Origin: Novosphingobium capsulatum NBRC 12533
GTDB lineage: Bacteria > Pseudomonadota > Alphaproteobacteria > Sphingomonadales > Sphingomonadaceae
Length of the DNA: 64,000 bases
Assembly: GCF_001598375.1 (NCBI RefSeq)
Contig: NZ_BCYV01000008.1
Location: 186,001-250,000 of the forward strand
Reading direction: 5' to 3'
Shown here: one piece after another, positions 42,895-52,360 of the stretch
Layout of the letters: every line of letters begins with the position of its first letter
Position numbering within the stretch: position 1 is the first letter of the stretch
The notes under the pieces: model-generated
What the model saw: the letters and a program-made list of their open reading frames with translations, nothing else
Told to the model about the DNA's origin: nothing
The model's database searches: none
Program-made: the position numbers and the translations under genes

Positions 42895-42926
42895 CAGCAT
42901 CGGCCGGGTGACCCCGACCGATGCTG
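42895..42926 (-). terminator. Hairpin between the receptor and the HSL esterase
   Basis: CAGCATCGG (42895-42903) and CCGATGCTG (42918-42926) form nine pairs, with an inner CGGG/CCCG stem after one mismatch. It starts 20 bases after the receptor stop. No T tract; it may be a leaky terminator or processing site. Confidence 0.5.
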
Positions 42927-42945
42927 CCAGGCAGCGATGCCACCA

Positions 42946-45156
42946 TCAGAACTTGGCGCCCAGACGCACGCCGAACTCGCGCGGCGCGGTGCGGAATTCG
43001 TTGAGGCCGGATTGCCCGGTCACGAAATATTCCTTGGTCAGGTTGGTGCCGTATAGCTCCACCTTGAAGTTGTCCCAGTTGAGCGTGACGCTGGCATTGA
43101 CCAGATGGCGCGCGTTGATCAGGTCAAACTGCGGCAGATAGGTAACGTAGGCCCACTGCGACCCGATATAGGAATAGTTCACGCGGGGCACGATCGAGCG
43201 CCCCTCGCCCAGCGAATAGGTATAATCCAGGCCGGCGTTCCAGGTCCATTTCGGCGACAGCAGGTTCGGCCCGGCATCAGACGTGATGAACTGGTAGGGG
43301 AAGCAGTTGCTGGTTACCCCGGTGGCGCAGGCCGGCAACTGCGCGGTGGCGGCGCCCGGCTGCCACTTGTTGATCACCGTCACGCTGCTGAGCTGCGAAT
43401 CCACATACGACACGCCGGCGTCGAGGCCGAAACCGGCCAGCTTGGCCTGAAGCTGCCCTTCAAAGCCCTTGATCGTGGCATTGGCGAGGTTGACCACGCC
43501 ATTCTGACCAGATGCCGGACTGATCACGTCCATCTGGAAATTGTTGTACTTGTTATAGAATACGCCGATCTGCGTGCGCACATGCCGATCGAGGAAGCTC
43601 GATTTCCAGCCCGCTTCAAAGTCCCACACCGTTTCCGGGTTGAACATGCCACCAGGCGGATTGATCCCACCCGGCTTGTAGCCACGGGCGGCAAAGACAT
43701 AGAGCATGTTGTCGGCATCGGGCTTGTAGTTAAGCGCGATCTTGCCGGTCATGCGGCCATCGGCCTCAGTGCCGGTCTGCGGAATCGTCAGGAAGGCGGA
43801 AGGCGGCGGCCCGCCAAGATAAACGCCGCCGGTGCCATCGACATGATAGTGCGAATAGCGCGCGCCTGCCTGGATTTCGAGCTTTTCGGTAACGCGATAG
43901 TTCACCTGGGCAAAGGCGCCCAGCGTGGTCTTGCTGTTCATCGGATTGACCACGATCGGGAACGGCGCGGTGCCGGTGAAATGCAGCAGCACGTCGATAT
44001 CGTTGTGCTGGTAATAGCCACCCAGAATAAAGTTCAGCGGCTTGGAATCAGGCGAAATGATGTTGATTTCCTGCGAGTATTCCTTCTCGCGGACGTATTG
44101 ATCTTCATACTGCGGGCCGAACGGTCCCGCCGCCTGGGACATATTGGTGCCATCCACGTCATAGACGTTCCAGACACGCTTGTTCTGGTATCCGCTTACC
44201 GACCGGACAACCAGGCCACCAGGCGTCTGGTACTTCAATTCCAGCGCCGTGGTAAACGCGCGCTCGAAATTCGCGGTCTTGGTATCGTAATTCAGCACAT
44301 AGGGCGTGGGTTCACGTCCAGCGGCAAACTGCGTGCCGGCAATCGGCTGATAGGCATAGCCGCCCGTGCTCTTCTGCGCCAGTTCGCCCTTCCAATAGGC
44401 GGTAAAGCCGCCGGACTGGTAGAGCGCAGACAGCCGCTCATCGTGTTCCTTCAGGCTGTCGGGCTGGTTCTTGTAAGGGCCAAGATCGGTGTAATAGGAA
44501 TCGCGCCAATGCTGGTTGGTGGCAAAGCGCAAGGCCAGGTTGTCCCCCACCGGCACATTGATCGCGCCATTGAGGCGGACATTGTTGTAGCTGCCGTATT
44601 CGGCTGTCACGTCACCACCCAAATCGCCCAGCTTGGGACGCTTGGAATTGATGAAGATCGCCCCACCGGTGGAGTTGGAGCCGACCAGCGTGCCCTGTGG
44701 CCCGCGCAGCACTTCGATGCTCTGGATATCGTAGAGATCAAAGCTCTGCGCGATCGGCGGCTGGAACAGCCCGTCGACATAAGTGGCGACGCCATTGGCG
44801 ACTTGCGGCGATCCGCTCGACAGGCCGATACCGCGGATGTTGATGGATTCGGTGAGGCCTGCCTTGGTGATGGTCAGGCCGGGCGCCACGTTCTGCAGAT
44901 CGCGCTGCACCAGCACGGCTTTCTGCGTGAGCTGGTCCCCGCCCACCGCGGTGAGCGCAATGGCAACCTTTTGCGAGCTTTCCGAGCGGCGCTGCGCGGT
45001 CACCACGATTTCGCCGGGTGCCGGGCTGGCCTGCGCGGGCGCCGGAGCCGCCTCGGTGGCGGCCTGCGCGAAAGCGTTGGTCCCCACCAACGCCAGCGCC
45101 ATCGCGCCCAGCGAGGCTGCGGCATGCGCGCGGAAATTACCGTGAATCTGAAGCAT
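42946..45156 (-). CDS. TonB-dependent receptor (small-molecule type)
   Basis: A 736-residue TBDR with signal peptide (to about NAFAQ), TonB-box-like GEIVVTAQRR, a plug (LVQRDLQNVAPGLTI, INIRGIGLSSG, IEVLRGPQGTLVGSN) and a barrel ending in Phe. The plug is of the class that sphingomonads carry in dozens of copies and that often sits beside aromatic or terpenoid degradation genes. The start is the ATG at 45156, preceded by GGGAGAGGGGAG; the 24-residue extension upstream is basic and not a signal peptide. Divergent from another receptor across 344 bases. Confidence 0.92.
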   Translation of the reverse strand: MLQIHGNFRAHAAASLGAMALALVGTNAFAQAATEAAPAPAQASPAPGEIVVTAQRRSESSQKVAIALTAVGGDQLTQKAVLVQRDLQNVAPGLTITKAGLTESINIRGIGLSSGSPQVANGVATYVDGLFQPPIAQSFDLYDIQSIEVLRGPQGTLVGSNSTGGAIFINSKRPKLGDLGGDVTAEYGSYNNVRLNGAINVPVGDNLALRFATNQHWRDSYYTDLGPYKNQPDSLKEHDERLSALYQSGGFTAYWKGELAQKSTGGYAYQPIAGTQFAAGREPTPYVLNYDTKTANFERAFTTALELKYQTPGGLVVRSVSGYQNKRVWNVYDVDGTNMSQAAGPFGPQYEDQYVREKEYSQEINIISPDSKPLNFILGGYYQHNDIDVLLHFTGTAPFPIVVNPMNSKTTLGAFAQVNYRVTEKLEIQAGARYSHYHVDGTGGVYLGGPPPSAFLTIPQTGTEADGRMTGKIALNYKPDADNMLYVFAARGYKPGGINPPGGMFNPETVWDFEAGWKSSFLDRHVRTQIGVFYNKYNNFQMDVISPASGQNGVVNLANATIKGFEGQLQAKLAGFGLDAGVSYVDSQLSSVTVINKWQPGAATAQLPACATGVTSNCFPYQFITSDAGPNLLSPKWTWNAGLDYTYSLGEGRSIVPRVNYSYIGSQWAYVTYLPQFDLINARHLVNASVTLNWDNFKVELYGTNLTKEYFVTGQSGLNEFRTAPREFGVRLGAKF

Positions 45157-45500
45157 GGTGCTCCCCTCTCCCTTTTTCGGCCCTGCTTGACGCGGCCAAA
45201 CGTTGCGGGCCCGTGTCTGCCCGGCCACGCGGGATTTAAATAGCGGCCCATTTTGGAAAGCTGCGCCCGCGCCCTTGGCGGGTCGCCATCGGTGCCATCA
45301 GCGCGACCGACCAACCCCATAGATTTATAACTTCACGTTATAAGACGATAGACCAATTGTATTTCACTTGATCGTGGCCGTCCGCCATTGCGCCTTCACA
45401 AGAAAACACCGCCATGGTGGGGAGAGCAACGATGGCACGCCGCGTTTTGCGGCGGCATCCCTGGCTGCGCCTCCCCGGCGATGGTGATCAGGAGGTGCAC
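45157..45500. promoter_or_regulatory. 344-bp divergent control region between two receptors
   Basis: Non-coding. The left 150 bases are GC-rich leader of the minus-strand receptor; bases 45315-45365 are AT-rich and hold a perfect dyad; the rest is leader of the plus-strand receptor with a near-ideal AGGAGG (45490-45495). The frame upstream of 45501 is open but basic and unlike a signal peptide. Confidence 0.5.
45325..45343. promoter_or_regulatory. Perfect TTATAAC dyad between divergent receptors
   Basis: TTATAACTTCACGTTATAA: 7-bp arms and a 5-bp spacer in an AT-rich island. Size and symmetry fit a dimeric GntR- or TetR-type operator. The nearest candidate regulators are the double-GntR protein (40.8 kb) and the LysR at 48.5 kb. 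Confidence 0.5.
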
Positions 45501-48338
45501 ATGAAGGGCTATCACGGGATAAAGCACAATCTGCTCGTCGGCACGGCGTTCGCCATGGGCGTGATGGGCTGGCACGGCGCAGCAGCCGCGCAGGCCACGC
45601 CAGCGCAGGCAACGCCGCCTGCCGATCAACCCGCGCCGGAAGCCAAGCCGCAGGAAATCGTGGTGACCGGCTCCTACCTCGGCAATATCCGCCAGGAAAA
45701 CCGCGCCTCGCCCATCCTCGCAGTCGACAATGCCGCGATCGCGCGCACTGGTTCGTCCTCGATCGGTGATCTCACCCGCTTCATCCCGCAGAACGTGGGC
45801 AGCACCGGCGGCTTGCAGGATCTGTCAAAGGGCGGTGCGGATACGCGCGATACCCGTTCCGCCAACCTGCGCGGCCTGGGCGCCGGCTCCACGCTGGTGC
45901 TGCTTAACGGCCGCCGCGTGACCCCGCAGGCCGGTGACGATTATGTCAACCTCAACAGCCTGACGCCCGATATCGCCATCCAGCGCGTCGAGGTTCTGCT
46001 CGATGGCGCATCGTCCACTTATGGCGCCGATGCCGTGGCGGGCGTGTTCAACGTGTTGACCGACACCAAGTTCAACGGGTTCAAGACCAGCGCCCAGTTC
46101 ACCAGCATCGCTGATTCCCCGGCGTGGAACGTGCAGGCGATGATGGGCGTGGGCAACGATCGCTTCCACACCGTACTTTCGGCGTCCTATCGGTTTCAGG
46201 ACAATCTCCAGAATTCCGACCGCGCCGTCACCAATTTCTTCAATCCCACCGCGGCCGGCTATCCGGGCAGCTATCTGCTGACCGGCCGGCCCCTTACCGC
46301 CACCGGCGGCCACGTGGTGATCAACGGCAACGATTACACCGCGCTCTATGATGCCAACAAGTCCGCCACGGGCACGCTCAAGGTGGTTGATCCCAATTGC
46401 GGCGCAGACGGCACCAACAGCGTCTATTCCCCCACTGGCGGCGCGGCCTTTGGCCTTGGCAACTGCCTCTACAATTTCCAGCCGAAGAACCCGATCCGCC
46501 CGCGTGCGCGCAGCGTCAATATCCACAACGACACCACGTTCGAAATCAACGACGCCAATACGCTGTTTGCTGAACTCAGCTATTACCACCAGGATTCCGA
46601 ACGGTTTGGCGTGCCCTCCTATGCCCAGAACGCGGGCAACGCCACGATGCCGGCGTCCAACCCCTACAATCCCTTTGGCGTCGACGTGCTGTTCTATGGC
46701 CGTGCGATCGGGGCGCAGGGCTTTCCGGGCGGATACGAATATCGCGTGATGCGCGATACGGTGAACCAGCAGCACTACGTGCTAGGCGCGCGCGGCAATC
46801 TGGTCGGGCGGTGGAAGTACCTGGCGACGGCCACCTATTCCGCCTCGCAAACGATCGCCCGCGATCGCGATACCGATATGAACATGTTCCAGGCCGCGCT
46901 GCGCGGCTATGGCGGGCCGAACTGCAACACCAACTTCCTGGGTGGCGGCAGCGGCGCTGTGCCCGGCAAGGGCAGCTGCCTCTATTACAGCCCGTTCCAG
47001 GCCAACCTGTCGCAGATGGATCCGTCGCTGATCTACAATCTGCAAAGCGATGTCTTCACCGATTTCAAGCGTGAATACTATATCGCCGAAGCGGTGGTGA
47101 ATGGCCCCCTGGCCAGCATTGCCGGGCACGAAATCAACGTGGCTCTTGGCGCGCAGTATCGCCGCGAGAAATCGATCACCAACTATTCCGACCTGCTGCT
47201 GTCGGGCTATGGCGGCTTCCTCGGCAAGCACCTCAACACCGCGTTCTCGCGCGAGGTGAAGAGCGTGTTCGCCGAAGCCAATTACCAGCCGATCGACAGC
47301 CTGACGCTTAATATGGCTGGCCGCTATGAAGATGCCGGTGGTTACAGCAAGGCCGTGCCCAAGGTGGCGGCCAACTGGCACCCGGTCGACTGGTTCTCGC
47401 TGCGCGGTTCCTACAGCAAGGCGTTCCAGGCGCCCTCGCTGGCCAACGGTTCCGCCTCGCTGATCGGCACCAACGTGGTCAACGTCACCGATCCGGTCGA
47501 TGGCACCACCTCGTTCCGCACGATCCAGACCTACGGCAATCCCAACCTCAAGCCGCAGTCGTCCACGGTCTATAACCTGGGCGCCACCTTCGTGCCGACG
47601 CGCGGCGCGCGGTTCTCGATCGATTACTGGAAGTATCAGTTCAACAACCAGATTTCGACGCAGAACCCGCAGCAGGTGGTCAACACCGCGCCCAACGGCG
47701 CCGCGGTGCTGCGCGACCCGCTGACTGGCACGCTGCAATCGGTGGTCGTCACCAGCTTCAATGCGCCCAGCGGCACCAAGACATCGGGCATCGACATTCA
47801 GGGCCAGTATGCGTTTGACGCTGGCCAACTGCATCTCACCTTGCGCGACACGCTGACCTATCTGCTGGCCTACGATGTCGACACCGGCATTCTGCGCCGC
47901 GATGCCAATGGCAACATCACCGGCTCGGTGGTCTATGATGGCGTGGGCTATCGCAACGCGTTCGTGCAGTCGCCCACCTCGTCCTCGGCAGCGCCGCGCT
48001 GGCGCAGCGTGGCTGGCATCGATGCCGGCTATGGCCCGCACACGCTGTCTTTGACCTGGCGCTATACCGCCGGCGTCAAGGATGATTACGGGCAAAGCCT
48101 CAACACCGCGGGCACCGGCGCCGTCGTTCCCGCCGTCAGCACCAAGGTCAGCGCGTTTTCGGTGTTCGATGCGCAATACAGCCTGAACTTTGGCCACGAC
48201 GATCGCTATGCGCTGACGCTGGGGATGATCAACATCTTCAACACCTCGCCCGGCTTTGCCAAGTACAACGGCTATCTGCCCTCGATCGCCGATCCGTTCG
48301 GGCGGCAGGTCTACGCCCGCATCGCGGCGCGCTTCTGA
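45501..48338 (+). CDS. Large TonB-dependent receptor
   Basis: A 945-residue TBDR with a signal peptide (KGYHGIKHNLLVG to about AAAAQA), a Pro/Ala/Gln linker, EIVVTGSYL, and a plug with the pattern LNGRRVTPQAG and VEVLLDGASSTYGADAVAGV, which marks the large receptor class for polymers, peptides or big glycosides. The barrel contains several Cys pairs in loops (NCGADGT, GNCLYN, NCNTN, GSCLYY) and ends in Phe. The ATG at 45501 has AGGAGG five bases upstream. The AtuA-like operon follows on the same strand, so its ligand may be the substrate of that pathway. Confidence 0.92.
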   Translation: MKGYHGIKHNLLVGTAFAMGVMGWHGAAAAQATPAQATPPADQPAPEAKPQEIVVTGSYLGNIRQENRASPILAVDNAAIARTGSSSIGDLTRFIPQNVGSTGGLQDLSKGGADTRDTRSANLRGLGAGSTLVLLNGRRVTPQAGDDYVNLNSLTPDIAIQRVEVLLDGASSTYGADAVAGVFNVLTDTKFNGFKTSAQFTSIADSPAWNVQAMMGVGNDRFHTVLSASYRFQDNLQNSDRAVTNFFNPTAAGYPGSYLLTGRPLTATGGHVVINGNDYTALYDANKSATGTLKVVDPNCGADGTNSVYSPTGGAAFGLGNCLYNFQPKNPIRPRARSVNIHNDTTFEINDANTLFAELSYYHQDSERFGVPSYAQNAGNATMPASNPYNPFGVDVLFYGRAIGAQGFPGGYEYRVMRDTVNQQHYVLGARGNLVGRWKYLATATYSASQTIARDRDTDMNMFQAALRGYGGPNCNTNFLGGGSGAVPGKGSCLYYSPFQANLSQMDPSLIYNLQSDVFTDFKREYYIAEAVVNGPLASIAGHEINVALGAQYRREKSITNYSDLLLSGYGGFLGKHLNTAFSREVKSVFAEANYQPIDSLTLNMAGRYEDAGGYSKAVPKVAANWHPVDWFSLRGSYSKAFQAPSLANGSASLIGTNVVNVTDPVDGTTSFRTIQTYGNPNLKPQSSTVYNLGATFVPTRGARFSIDYWKYQFNNQISTQNPQQVVNTAPNGAAVLRDPLTGTLQSVVVTSFNAPSGTKTSGIDIQGQYAFDAGQLHLTLRDTLTYLLAYDVDTGILRRDANGNITGSVVYDGVGYRNAFVQSPTSSSAAPRWRSVAGIDAGYGPHTLSLTWRYTAGVKDDYGQSLNTAGTGAVVPAVSTKVSAFSVFDAQYSLNFGHDDRYALTLGMINIFNTSPGFAKYNGYLPSIADPFGRQVYARIAARF

Positions 48339-48343
48339 TCGTG

Positions 48344-48428
48344 GGTGGCGGGTTTCCACACGTGGCGCCAGTTGCGGCAGGGGCCAAGCGCACCTGCCGG
48401 CTGGACGCCGGGCGTGGCGCCCGCCACC
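48344..48428 (+). terminator. Two-level inverted repeat after the large receptor
   Basis: Outer arms GGTGGCGGG (48344-48352) and CCCGCCACC (48420-48428) enclose an inner GGCAGG/CCTGCC stem. It begins six bases after the receptor stop and ends 53 bases before the LysR start. Likely a transcript end or cruciform; no T tract. Confidence 0.4.
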
Positions 48429-48481
48429 ATGCGCCTGCTGCCCAGACCTATCGGCGGCTCCCTCTGGCGCACAGGTTCCGC

Positions 48482-49372
48482 ATGGCCCGCACTCCCAGTC
48501 TTTCCACCCTGCGCCAGTTTCGCATCCTGGCCCAGACGGCGAACTTCAGCCGCGCGGCCGAACTTGCCCATGTCTCGCAGCCGGCGCTCTCGCGCACCAT
48601 CCGCCTGCTGGAAGAAGACCTTGGCGCCCGCCTGTTTGACCGCAACCGCCGCCACGTGTCGCTGACCCAGGCCGGCGAAGACCTGCTCCGCCTGACACAG
48701 CGCCTGATCGCCGATTTCGACGATGCCTTTGATCTCCTGGGCCAGACGCTGTCGGGCCAGCGTGGCCGCATTGCCCTGGGCGTGCTGCCATCTTACGCCG
48801 TGGGCGATCTGCCCGCCGTGCTCAGCCGCTTTCGCGAGGCTTGGCCAGGCGTCGACGTGACCGTGCGCGAAGGACTGGCGGGGACCATCTATCAACAGCT
48901 GCGCGAGCGGCTGATCGATCTGGCGGTGATGACCCCACCTGATGACGCCGCCGAGGATTTCACCTTTCTGCCCTTGTTTACAGACCCTTGCGCCCTGGTC
49001 TGCCGCGCCGGGCACGCACCGGCCGATCCCAGCTGGCACAGCTTTGCCGATGCCCCGTTCATCGCGATGGCCCCCACCAGCAGCGTGCGCCAGATCACCG
49101 ATGCCGCGTTTGCCCGCGCCGGGCTGGCGCCGCGGCCACTGTATGAATGCACGCAGCCCGCCACGCTGGGCGCCTTCATCGCGGCGGGCCTGGGCATCAG
49201 CGCGCTTCCGCTGTCGTGCCGCCCGATGGTCGGCGCGCACGATCTGGAATGGCACCTGCTGGGTGACAGCGGCGCCGATCGCGTGATCGGCATTGCCCAT
49301 CTTTCTGCGCGCAGCCCCTCGCCCGCGGCCCAGAACATGCTACGCGTGCTCTCGGCCAAGGGGGCATGCTGA
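48482..49372 (+). CDS. LysR-family regulator of the CitMHS-AtuA operon
   Basis: A 296-residue LysR protein with winged helix at about 8-65 (LRQFRILAQTANFSRAAELA, VSQPALSRTIR) and effector domain with the GVLPSYAVGDLP strand near 100. Unusually it is the first gene of the row it probably controls: its stop overlaps the transporter start (TGATG), so it is co-transcribed and presumably autoregulated. The start at 48482 is the family-typical position; the extension upstream crosses an inverted repeat and is not coding. Confidence 0.92.
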   Translation: MARTPSLSTLRQFRILAQTANFSRAAELAHVSQPALSRTIRLLEEDLGARLFDRNRRHVSLTQAGEDLLRLTQRLIADFDDAFDLLGQTLSGQRGRIALGVLPSYAVGDLPAVLSRFREAWPGVDVTVREGLAGTIYQQLRERLIDLAVMTPPDDAAEDFTFLPLFTDPCALVCRAGHAPADPSWHSFADAPFIAMAPTSSVRQITDAAFARAGLAPRPLYECTQPATLGAFIAAGLGISALPLSCRPMVGAHDLEWHLLGDSGADRVIGIAHLSARSPSPAAQNMLRVLSAKGAC

Positions 49373-50715
49373 TGCTGGCCGCTGCAGCTTTGCCGCCAGC
49401 CGCCCTCGCACTGGGCGCACTGGCCATCATCGGTGTCATGCTGGCCGTCATCCTGACAAACCGACTATCCCCGCTTGCAGCGATGATCCTGGTGCCGGTG
49501 ATCGGCGCGGCAGCACTGGGCCTGGGCGCCGGCGTGCCGGGCTGGATCATTGCCGGCGTCACCAAGATTGCCCCGGTTGCCGGCATGTTCGTGTTTGCCA
49601 TCCTGTTTTTCGGGGTGGTCAGCGATGCTGGCCTGCTGGCACCGCTGGTTGGCGGCGTGCTGCGCCTGGTGGGGCGCAAGCCATCGCGGATCACCATGGG
49701 CACGGCCTTGCTGGCGTTGCTGATCCATCTCGATGGTTCTGGCGCGGTCTGCTTCCTGATCACCGTGCCGGCGATGCTGCCGCTTTACGATCAACTGGGC
49801 ATGGACCGCCGCGTGCTGGCCTGCTGCGCCTCGCTTGCCGCAGGGGTCAATTTCCTGCCGTGGACCGGCCCCACACTGCGCGCCAGCGCTGCGCTGCACA
49901 TTCCCACGGTGCAGATCTTCACGCCGATGCTGCCGGTGCAACTGGTTGGCCTGGTGTTCGTATTCGGCGCGGCGTGGTGGATGGGCCGGCGGGAAGAACG
50001 CCGCCTGGCTGCCCTGCCTCAGGCGCAATACCTGCCCGCTGGCGCCGTGGCGGCTGGCCCGGTGGCAAGCGGCCCTAGCGCTGATCCGCTGCATCGCCCG
50101 CGCCTGTTCTGGCTCAACCTGGCCATCACGCTGGCGGTCATCGGCCTGATGGTCGGCGGCGTGGCCGAACCGGCCGTGATCTTCATGGTCGCCTTTGCCC
50201 TCGTCCTGACGATCAACTATCCCAATGCCGAGGAACAGCGCGCCCGGATCGAGGCGCATGCCCGCCCGGCAATGATGATGGCCGGCGTGCTGTTTGCCGC
50301 TGGCGCCTTTACCGGCATCATGAACGGCGCTGGCCTGATCCACGCCTTGGCCCAATCCAGCGTGGCCCTGGTGCCGCCCGGCATGGGCCGCAGCCTGCCG
50401 CTGCTGGTGGCCGTCACCAGCATGCCGCTCAGCGTGGTGTTCGACCCTGACAGCTTCTACTTCGGCGTGCTGCCCGTCGTCGCGCAAGTTGCCGGCCATT
50501 TTGGCGTGCCGCCCGTGCAGGTGGCGCAGGCGGCGCTGCTGGGCATGCATACCGTTGGCTTTCCGATCAGCCCATTGACCCCCGCAACATTCCTGGTCGC
50601 AGGCCTGAGCCGCATCGACCTCGGCGCGCATCAGCGTTTTGCCTTTCCCTGGCTGCTGGGCGCCACCCTGGTGATGACACTGGCAGCGCTGGCCATCGGC
50701 CTGATCGGCCTATGA
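49372..50715 (+). CDS. CitMHS-family transporter
   Basis: A 447-residue inner-membrane carrier with about eleven to twelve spans. It belongs to the citrate-metal:H+ symporter family, with the LIHLDGSGAVCFLITVPA helix, the NFLPWTGPT re-entrant motif near residue 160 and a second FDPDSFYFGVLPV motif near 360. The family moves complexes of citrate and divalent metal, and homologues take other tri- or dicarboxylates. The ATG at 49372 overlaps the LysR stop and has AAGGGGG seven bases upstream; an ATG six bases earlier is too close to it. The next gene overlaps by ATGA. Confidence 0.9.
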   Translation: MLAAAALPPAALALGALAIIGVMLAVILTNRLSPLAAMILVPVIGAAALGLGAGVPGWIIAGVTKIAPVAGMFVFAILFFGVVSDAGLLAPLVGGVLRLVGRKPSRITMGTALLALLIHLDGSGAVCFLITVPAMLPLYDQLGMDRRVLACCASLAAGVNFLPWTGPTLRASAALHIPTVQIFTPMLPVQLVGLVFVFGAAWWMGRREERRLAALPQAQYLPAGAVAAGPVASGPSADPLHRPRLFWLNLAITLAVIGLMVGGVAEPAVIFMVAFALVLTINYPNAEEQRARIEAHARPAMMMAGVLFAAGAFTGIMNGAGLIHALAQSSVALVPPGMGRSLPLLVAVTSMPLSVVFDPDSFYFGVLPVVAQVAGHFGVPPVQVAQAALLGMHTVGFPISPLTPATFLVAGLSRIDLGAHQRFAFPWLLGATLVMTLAALAIGLIGL

Positions 50716-52052
50716 GTGAGACATGCATGAAAACCATACGCATCGGTGCCGGTGCCGGCTTTGCCGGGGATCGGATCGAGCCGGCCGTTGAACTGGTCGA
50801 ACAAGGCGAACTCGATTTCCTGTGCTTTGAATGCCTGGCCGAACGCACTATCGCGCTGGCGCAACTGGCGCGCCAGCGTGATCCGGCCGCGGGCTATGAC
50901 CCCCGGCTGGAGCGGCGCATGCGCGCCGTGCTGGGCCCGGCCATGGCGCGCGGTGTGCGCATCGTGTCCAACATGGGCGCGGCCAACCCGCTCGCCGCCA
51001 TGGAAGCCGCGCTCGCCGTTGCGCGTGAGCAGGGCCTGACCGGCATCCGCATGGCGGCGGTGCTGGGTGACGATGTGCTGGCCAGCATCGCGGGCGAAGA
51101 CCTCCCCCTGCTGGATCGCGCGGGATCGCTGTCCGATCTCAAGCCGATTTCCGCCAACGCCTATCTCGGCGCGTTTCCCATTGCCCAGGCGCTGGCCGAA
51201 GGGGCGCAGGTGATCTTCACCGGGCGGGTGTGCGACCCGGCGTTGTTTCTCGGGCCGATGATCCATGCGTTCGGCTGGGCCGAAGACGATTGGACGCGGC
51301 TGGCAGGCGGCACTGCCATCGGCCATCTGCTGGAATGCGCTGGCCAGCTGACCGGCGGCTATTTCGCCGATCCCGGCTACAACGATGTGCCGGGCCTGGC
51401 CCGCCTGGGCTTTCCCCTGGCCGAAGTGAACGAAGATGGCACGGCCATGCTCACCAAGGTTGCCGGCACGGGTGGGCGCCTCTCGCTCGCCAATGCGCGC
51501 GAACAGGCGATGTACGAAATCCTTGATCCAGCCCGCTATCTTCAGGCCGATGTGGTGGCAGACTTCACCACGCTGAACTTGGCCGAGGCAGGCCCGGATC
51601 GCATTGCCGTATCGGGCGCGACCGGCCACCCCCGCCCCGAAAGCCTCAAGGTATCGGTCGGTTATCGCGACGGCTTCATTGGCGAAGGGCAGATCAGCTA
51701 CGCCGGGCCCGGCGCCTTGGCGCGCGGCCAGCTGGCGCTCGATATCGTGGCCGAGCGGGTGGCGATGCAGCGCCTGGCGGTGGATGATATCCGCTATGAC
51801 CTGATCGGCGTGAATGCCGTCAATGCCACCGGCCGCGCGCCCGAACCGGCCGAAGTGCGCGCGCGCGTTGCCGCCCGCTGCGCCGATCGCGCCACGGCCG
51901 CCGAAATTGGTGCGGAGGTCGAGGCGCTCTATCTCAATGGCCCGTCGGGTGGTGGGGGCGTGACCACCACCCTGCGCGAAGTGGTCGCGGTTGCCTCCGT
52001 CCTCGTTCCGCGCGGCGCGGTTGCGCCCTCCATCGTTCATGGAGTGAGTTGA
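50712..52052 (+). CDS. AtuA-like protein (DUF1446, acyclic terpene utilisation family)
   Basis: A 446-residue cytoplasmic protein of the AtuA/DUF1446 family. Visible family features are IGAGAGFAGDRIEPA at the N-terminus, SNMGAANPLAA near 95, FTGRVCDPALFLGPM near 175 and the LECAGQLTGGYFADPG block near 215. In Pseudomonas AtuA belongs to citronellol/geraniol breakdown, but its reaction is not established, and the other atu genes (atuC/F carboxylase, atuE, atuH) are absent here, so another substrate is likely. The C-terminal ferredoxin-fold part of long AtuA proteins is missing and is encoded by the next gene. It starts inside the transporter gene (ATGA). Confidence 0.87.
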   Translation: MSETCMKTIRIGAGAGFAGDRIEPAVELVEQGELDFLCFECLAERTIALAQLARQRDPAAGYDPRLERRMRAVLGPAMARGVRIVSNMGAANPLAAMEAALAVAREQGLTGIRMAAVLGDDVLASIAGEDLPLLDRAGSLSDLKPISANAYLGAFPIAQALAEGAQVIFTGRVCDPALFLGPMIHAFGWAEDDWTRLAGGTAIGHLLECAGQLTGGYFADPGYNDVPGLARLGFPLAEVNEDGTAMLTKVAGTGGRLSLANAREQAMYEILDPARYLQADVVADFTTLNLAEAGPDRIAVSGATGHPRPESLKVSVGYRDGFIGEGQISYAGPGALARGQLALDIVAERVAMQRLAVDDIRYDLIGVNAVNATGRAPEPAEVRARVAARCADRATAAEIGAEVEALYLNGPSGGGGVTTTLREVVAVASVLVPRGAVAPSIVHGVS

Positions 52053-52360
52053 TGCGACTTCGTGATCTGGCCCACGCCCGCACGGGCGACAAGGGTGATA
52101 CCTCGCAGATCTGCGTGTTTGCCCGCGGCCCGGCGCAGTTCAGCCAGTTGGAGCGCGCGCTGACGACTGAGAGGGTTGCCGCCCATCTTGCCGCGCTGCG
52201 CCCGCGCCGGATCGAACGGTTCGTGCTGCCCAACTTTCAGGCCGTGAATTTCGTGCTGCATGGCGTGCTTTCGGGCGGCGTCACCCGCTCCCTCGCGCTC
52301 GATGCCCATGGCAAGACGCTGGGCGCGCAACTGCTGGATATGGAGATCGCCGATGCGTAG
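52052..52360 (+). CDS. AtuA-like ferredoxin-fold small subunit
   Basis: A 102-residue protein corresponding to the separate C-terminal domain of long AtuA proteins. It opens with LRDLAHARTGDKGDTSQICVFA, a signature of that domain, and has a beta-alpha-beta pattern of ferredoxin-like fold (no iron-sulfur cysteines). The ATG overlaps the AtuA stop (TGATG) with GGAG seven bases upstream, so the two halves are made in equal amounts and surely form one complex. Its end overlaps the next gene by eight bases. Confidence 0.85.
   Translation: MRLRDLAHARTGDKGDTSQICVFARGPAQFSQLERALTTERVAAHLAALRPRRIERFVLPNFQAVNFVLHGVLSGGVTRSLALDAHGKTLGAQLLDMEIADA

Noticed and set aside
43105..45243. Open frame of 712 codons opposite the 736-residue receptor
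   Set aside because: Same shadow effect; no start signal and no recognisable fold, whereas the minus-strand protein has signal peptide, plug and barrel.
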